NCBI GenBank assembly: GCA_050249615.1
Contig: JBFWQE010000210.1
Location: 1 to 8,133 of the forward strand
Length of the DNA: 8,133 nt
Direction: 5' to 3'
Origin: VFZN01 sp050249615
Lineage (GTDB): Bacteria > Acidobacteriota > Vicinamibacteria > Vicinamibacterales > UBA2999
Shown here: in pieces, positions 5,712 to 8,133 of the stretch
How positions within the stretch are numbered: position 1 is the stretch's first letter
Layout of the letters: the number at the start of each line of letters is the position of its first letter
The notes under the pieces: model-generated
Told to the model about the DNA's origin: nothing
The model's database searches: none
Seen by the model: only the letters and a program-made list of their open reading frames with translations
Made by a program: the position numbers and the translations under genes

Positions 5712-8133
5712 GTGCCGTCCCCGTCCCGCCTGTTCTGCGCGTTGGTCCTGGCGCTCGCGATCCCCGCCGCCGCATGGGCCCAGCTGGTGCCCGGATGGAA
5801 CACCAAGCAGTTCACCCTCGAGCGCCTGGACGCCGAGCGCGTGCGCCTGATGCGCGAGGTCGAGATCGAGGGGGAGAAGGGAAGCCCGAACGAGGGCCAG
5901 AAGTTCTTCGCGGACGACCTGGAGCTGAACACGCGCACCGGCGAGCTCATCGCCATCGGCAACGTCGTCTTCTCGACGCCCGAGGCACGCATCGCCGCCG
6001 ACCGGGTGGTGTTCAACACGCGCACGCGCCTCGGTACGTTCACCAATGCGTCCGGCATCGCCTCGCTCGGCGAGCGCGGCGAGCGAGACCGCAGCATGTT
6101 CGGGACGATGGAGCCGGACGTGTACTTCTACGGCGCGACGATCGAGAAGGTGGACGTGGACAAGTACCGCATCGACAAGGGTGGCTTCACCACCTGCGTG
6201 CAGCCCACGCCGCGGTGGGAGATCGTCAGCGGGCGGGCGACCATCAACCTGAACGACTACGCGCTGCTCCGGAACGCCGTCATCCACGTGAAGGACGTGC
6301 CGGTGTTCTACCTGCCGGTCATGTACTACCCCATCCAGGGCGACGACCGGGCCACGGGGTTCCTGCTGCCGACCTACGGTCGATCGACGTACCGCGGCTC
6401 CTCCATCAGCAACGCGTTCTTCTGGGCCATCAGCCGCAGCCAGGACGTCACCTTCATGCACGACTGGTTCATGTCGCGCGGCCAGGGAATGGGAACCGAG
6501 TACCGGTACGTGCTGTCGGGCCAGTCGCAAGGCGACTTCCGGTACTACTACCTGAAGGAGAAGGAGAGCACCGTTTCCACGTCGCGAGGCGCGGTCACCG
6601 AGCCGGCGCGGACCAGCTACCAGCTGAACGCGAACGTGAGCCAGGGGCTCCCACTCGGGCTTCGCGGACGGGCGCGCGTGGACTACTTCTCCAACATCAC
6701 GGCGCAGCAGCTCTACAACAACAACCTGTACCAGCAGCAGTTCAGCACGCGCGCGGTGGGCGGCGGCGTGTCGGGGGCGTGGCGCGGCCTGAGCGTGTCG
6801 GGGACCTTCCAGCGGACCGAGTCGTTCTACAACTCGAACGACTCGTTCGTGAACGGGCAGGCGCCCGGCGTCGTCGCGTCGTTCTCCGGCCAGCGGCTCG
6901 GCCCCCTCCCCGTCTACGCCTCGGTGAACCTCGACGCCTCGAGGGTGCTCTACCAGCAGAAGTCCGGGGCCAGCATCGCGGACTGGGGCCTCGGCAAGGT
7001 GGACCTGCTGCCGTCGCTGCGCGCGCCACTCAGTTCCCTGCCGTTCCTCTCGGTGAACGCCTCCATCGGCTACCGGGTCACCTACTTCACCGAGAGCCTG
7101 GACCCGTCCACGCGACGGCAGATCGAGGAAGCGGTGACACGGCGCTACGCGGACATGCGAGCGGAGGTGGTGGGGCCGGTGTTCACGCGCGTCTTCACGC
7201 CGAACAACGCCTTCGCGGACCGGGCCAAGCACATCATCGAGCCGGCGTTCACGGTGCAGCGGATCACCAGCATCGACACGCAGAACCGCATCCCGACCGC
7301 GGCCTCCTACGAATACATCGTGGGCGGCGTCACCCGCCTCACCTACGGCCTGACCAACCGACTGCTGGTCCGGCGCGGGGGCGGCGGCGAGGGGGCCGCC
7401 GGGGCGCAGGCGTCCGGTGCAGGCACGTCGGGGGCTCCCCGCGAACTGCTCAGCGTGGGCATCAACCAGAGCTACTACTCCGACGAGAACGCCAGCCCGT
7501 TCGACAACTCGTACTCGTACTCGATGTTCGCGCGCCCGGCGAGCAACTTCTCCACCGTGTCGCTCGTGGCGCGGGCGATGCCAGCCGAGGCGGTGGGCGT
7601 GGACTTCCGCATGGAGTACGACCCCATCGCCGAGGAGAAGAAGATCGTGGGCTTTGGCTTGAACGGGCTGGTCCGGTCGCGGGTCGTGGAGGCCTCGGCG
7701 GGCTGGAACAAGCAGAACTACCAGTTCGGCAACCAGTTCCAGTCCAACCACTACGTCCAGCAGACCACCACGCTCAGGTTCGCCGGCAACAAGGTGGGCG
7801 GCACCGTCCAGTTCAACTACGACATCGGCCGCTCCACCATGCTCAACCAGCGGTACATCGCCAACTACAACGCGCAGTGCTGCGGGATCGCCTTCGAATA
7901 CCAGGCGTTCAACTACCCCAGCCTGGATCCGCGATTCCCCGTTCCGCAGGACCGCCGTTTCAACTTCGCCTTCACCCTGGCGGGCATCGGCAGCTTCTCG
8001 AATTTCTTCGGGACGTTCGGGGGAAGGGCGTACTGTCAGGTGCGGGCGGGTGCGGACAGGTGCGGGCGGGTGCGGGCGGGTGCGGGCGGGTGCGGACGGG
8101 TGCGGGCGGGTGCGGGCGGGTGCGGGCGGGTGC
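5712..8133 (+). CDS. lptD: LPS-assembly protein LptD (frame runs off the window through a tandem repeat)
   Basis: The frame is open for 807 codons to the right edge. It begins with a signal peptide (MPSPSRLFCALVLALAIPAAAWA, cleavage likely after residue 23). Residues about 62-115 form an LptA/OstA-like periplasmic domain (ADDLELNTRTGELIAIGNVVF). From about 160 comes the LptD barrel: FTTCVQPTPRWEI, VPVFYLPVMYYPI, DRATGFLLPTYG, then many strands ending RRFNFAFTLAGIGSFSNFFGTFGG (748-771). LptD inserts lipopolysaccharide into the outer leaflet together with LptE and the Lpt bridge. Cys162 and the adjacent pair Cys723-Cys724 match the conserved cysteines of the Proteobacterial protein; the extreme N-terminal one is absent. 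A Gly/Ala-rich loop spans 556-575. Family-like sequence ends near residue 771-774 and no stop follows: the frame enters a 10-bp repeat. The native stop was therefore lost, moved or not assembled. The GTG start is preferred because the signal peptide begins there. Confidence 0.93.
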   Translation, partial: MPSPSRLFCALVLALAIPAAAWAQLVPGWNTKQFTLERLDAERVRLMREVEIEGEKGSPNEGQKFFADDLELNTRTGELIAIGNVVFSTPEARIAADRVVFNTRTRLGTFTNASGIASLGERGERDRSMFGTMEPDVYFYGATIEKVDVDKYRIDKGGFTTCVQPTPRWEIVSGRATINLNDYALLRNAVIHVKDVPVFYLPVMYYPIQGDDRATGFLLPTYGRSTYRGSSISNAFFWAISRSQDVTFMHDWFMSRGQGMGTEYRYVLSGQSQGDFRYYYLKEKESTVSTSRGAVTEPARTSYQLNANVSQGLPLGLRGRARVDYFSNITAQQLYNNNLYQQQFSTRAVGGGVSGAWRGLSVSGTFQRTESFYNSNDSFVNGQAPGVVASFSGQRLGPLPVYASVNLDASRVLYQQKSGASIADWGLGKVDLLPSLRAPLSSLPFLSVNASIGYRVTYFTESLDPSTRRQIEEAVTRRYADMRAEVVGPVFTRVFTPNNAFADRAKHIIEPAFTVQRITSIDTQNRIPTAASYEYIVGGVTRLTYGLTNRLLVRRGGGGEGAAGAQASGAGTSGAPRELLSVGINQSYYSDENASPFDNSYSYSMFARPASNFSTVSLVARAMPAEAVGVDFRMEYDPIAEEKKIVGFGLNGLVRSRVVEASAGWNKQNYQFGNQFQSNHYVQQTTTLRFAGNKVGGTVQFNYDIGRSTMLNQRYIANYNAQCCGIAFEYQAFNYPSLDPRFPVPQDRRFNFAFTLAGIGSFSNFFGTFGGRAYCQVRAGADRCGRVRAGAGGCGRVRAGAGGCGRV
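8041..8133. repeat. 10-bp G-rich tandem repeat (TGCGGGCGGG), at least nine copies, runs off window
   Basis: Nine complete 10-base units lie at 8041-8130, followed by TGC. Units two (8051, TGCGGACAGG) and six (8091, TGCGGACGGG) differ and both carry G to A at unit position six; they lie 40 bases apart, hinting at a 40-base higher-order unit. The preceding ten bases (TACTGTCAGG) resemble a degenerate edge copy. Intact units give GGG-C-GGG-TGC spacing, which fits the G-quadruplex pattern on the plus strand (8064-8090 and 8098-8130). The repeat has no stop codon in any of six frames. Its period is not a multiple of three, so in the lptD frame it encodes a 10-residue period (CGRVRAGAGG). Confidence 0.93.

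Noticed and set aside
5706..7751. 681-codon open frame on the minus strand opposite lptD
   Set aside because: It is the antisense shadow of lptD: the translation is Arg/Val/His/Ala-rich with no recognisable domain, while the plus frame gives a clear LptD.
8041..8133. Possible CRISPR array or origin iterons
   Set aside because: The units are 10 bases, directly abutting, with no spacers and no associated genes; the pattern is a simple tandem repeat.

Overview
The window is high-GC bacterial chromosomal DNA with six genes packed nearly end to end. An LptD outer-membrane protein and a probable lipoprotein point to a diderm host. The lptD fragment, a HEAT-repeat/cyclophilin lipoprotein, and -10-like boxes placed directly against start codons would suit Acidobacteriota (for example Vicinamibacteria). 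That placement is a guess from gene content; no search was run.

Layout. A divergent promoter region at 2865-2908 splits the window. Leftward from it runs a two-gene unit. First is an enolase-superfamily enzyme of the o-succinylbenzoate synthase / N-acylamino-acid racemase group (2864-1740, minus). It overlaps by ATGA a large HEAT-repeat probable lipoprotein that enters a cyclophilin-type prolyl isomerase domain (1743 to beyond position 1, minus). Rightward runs a compact four-gene row: deoxynucleoside kinase (2909-3547), accD (3569-4411), folC (4408-5694) and lptD (5712 to beyond the right edge). The accD-folC pair is a common bacterial arrangement. The row joins nucleotide salvage, malonyl-CoA synthesis, folate metabolism and lipopolysaccharide export, all housekeeping tasks of growth and envelope building.

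The open-ended frames of the HEAT protein and LptD are the real genes at the two ends. Long competing frames on the opposite strands (for example 5706-7751 minus and 577-1899 plus) are shadows caused by high GC at third codon positions.

Most unusual parts. (1) A 10-bp tandem repeat, unit TGCGGGCGGG, fills 8041-8133. It carries G-quadruplex-type spacing, has no stop codon in any frame, and follows directly on the expected C-terminal end of LptD. (2) A perfect 7-bp-arm palindrome lies against overlapping divergent -10-like elements between the kinase and the racemase-like gene. (3) TAnnnT boxes, two of them preceded by TG, lie 8-11 bases before three rightward starts that lack Shine-Dalgarno sequences, which suggests leaderless transcription. 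(4) HEAT repeats and a prolyl isomerase appear joined in one probable lipoprotein. I see no tRNA, rRNA, CRISPR array, insertion sequence or defence system. Apart from the terminal repeat, no stretch over 300 bases lacks a gene.
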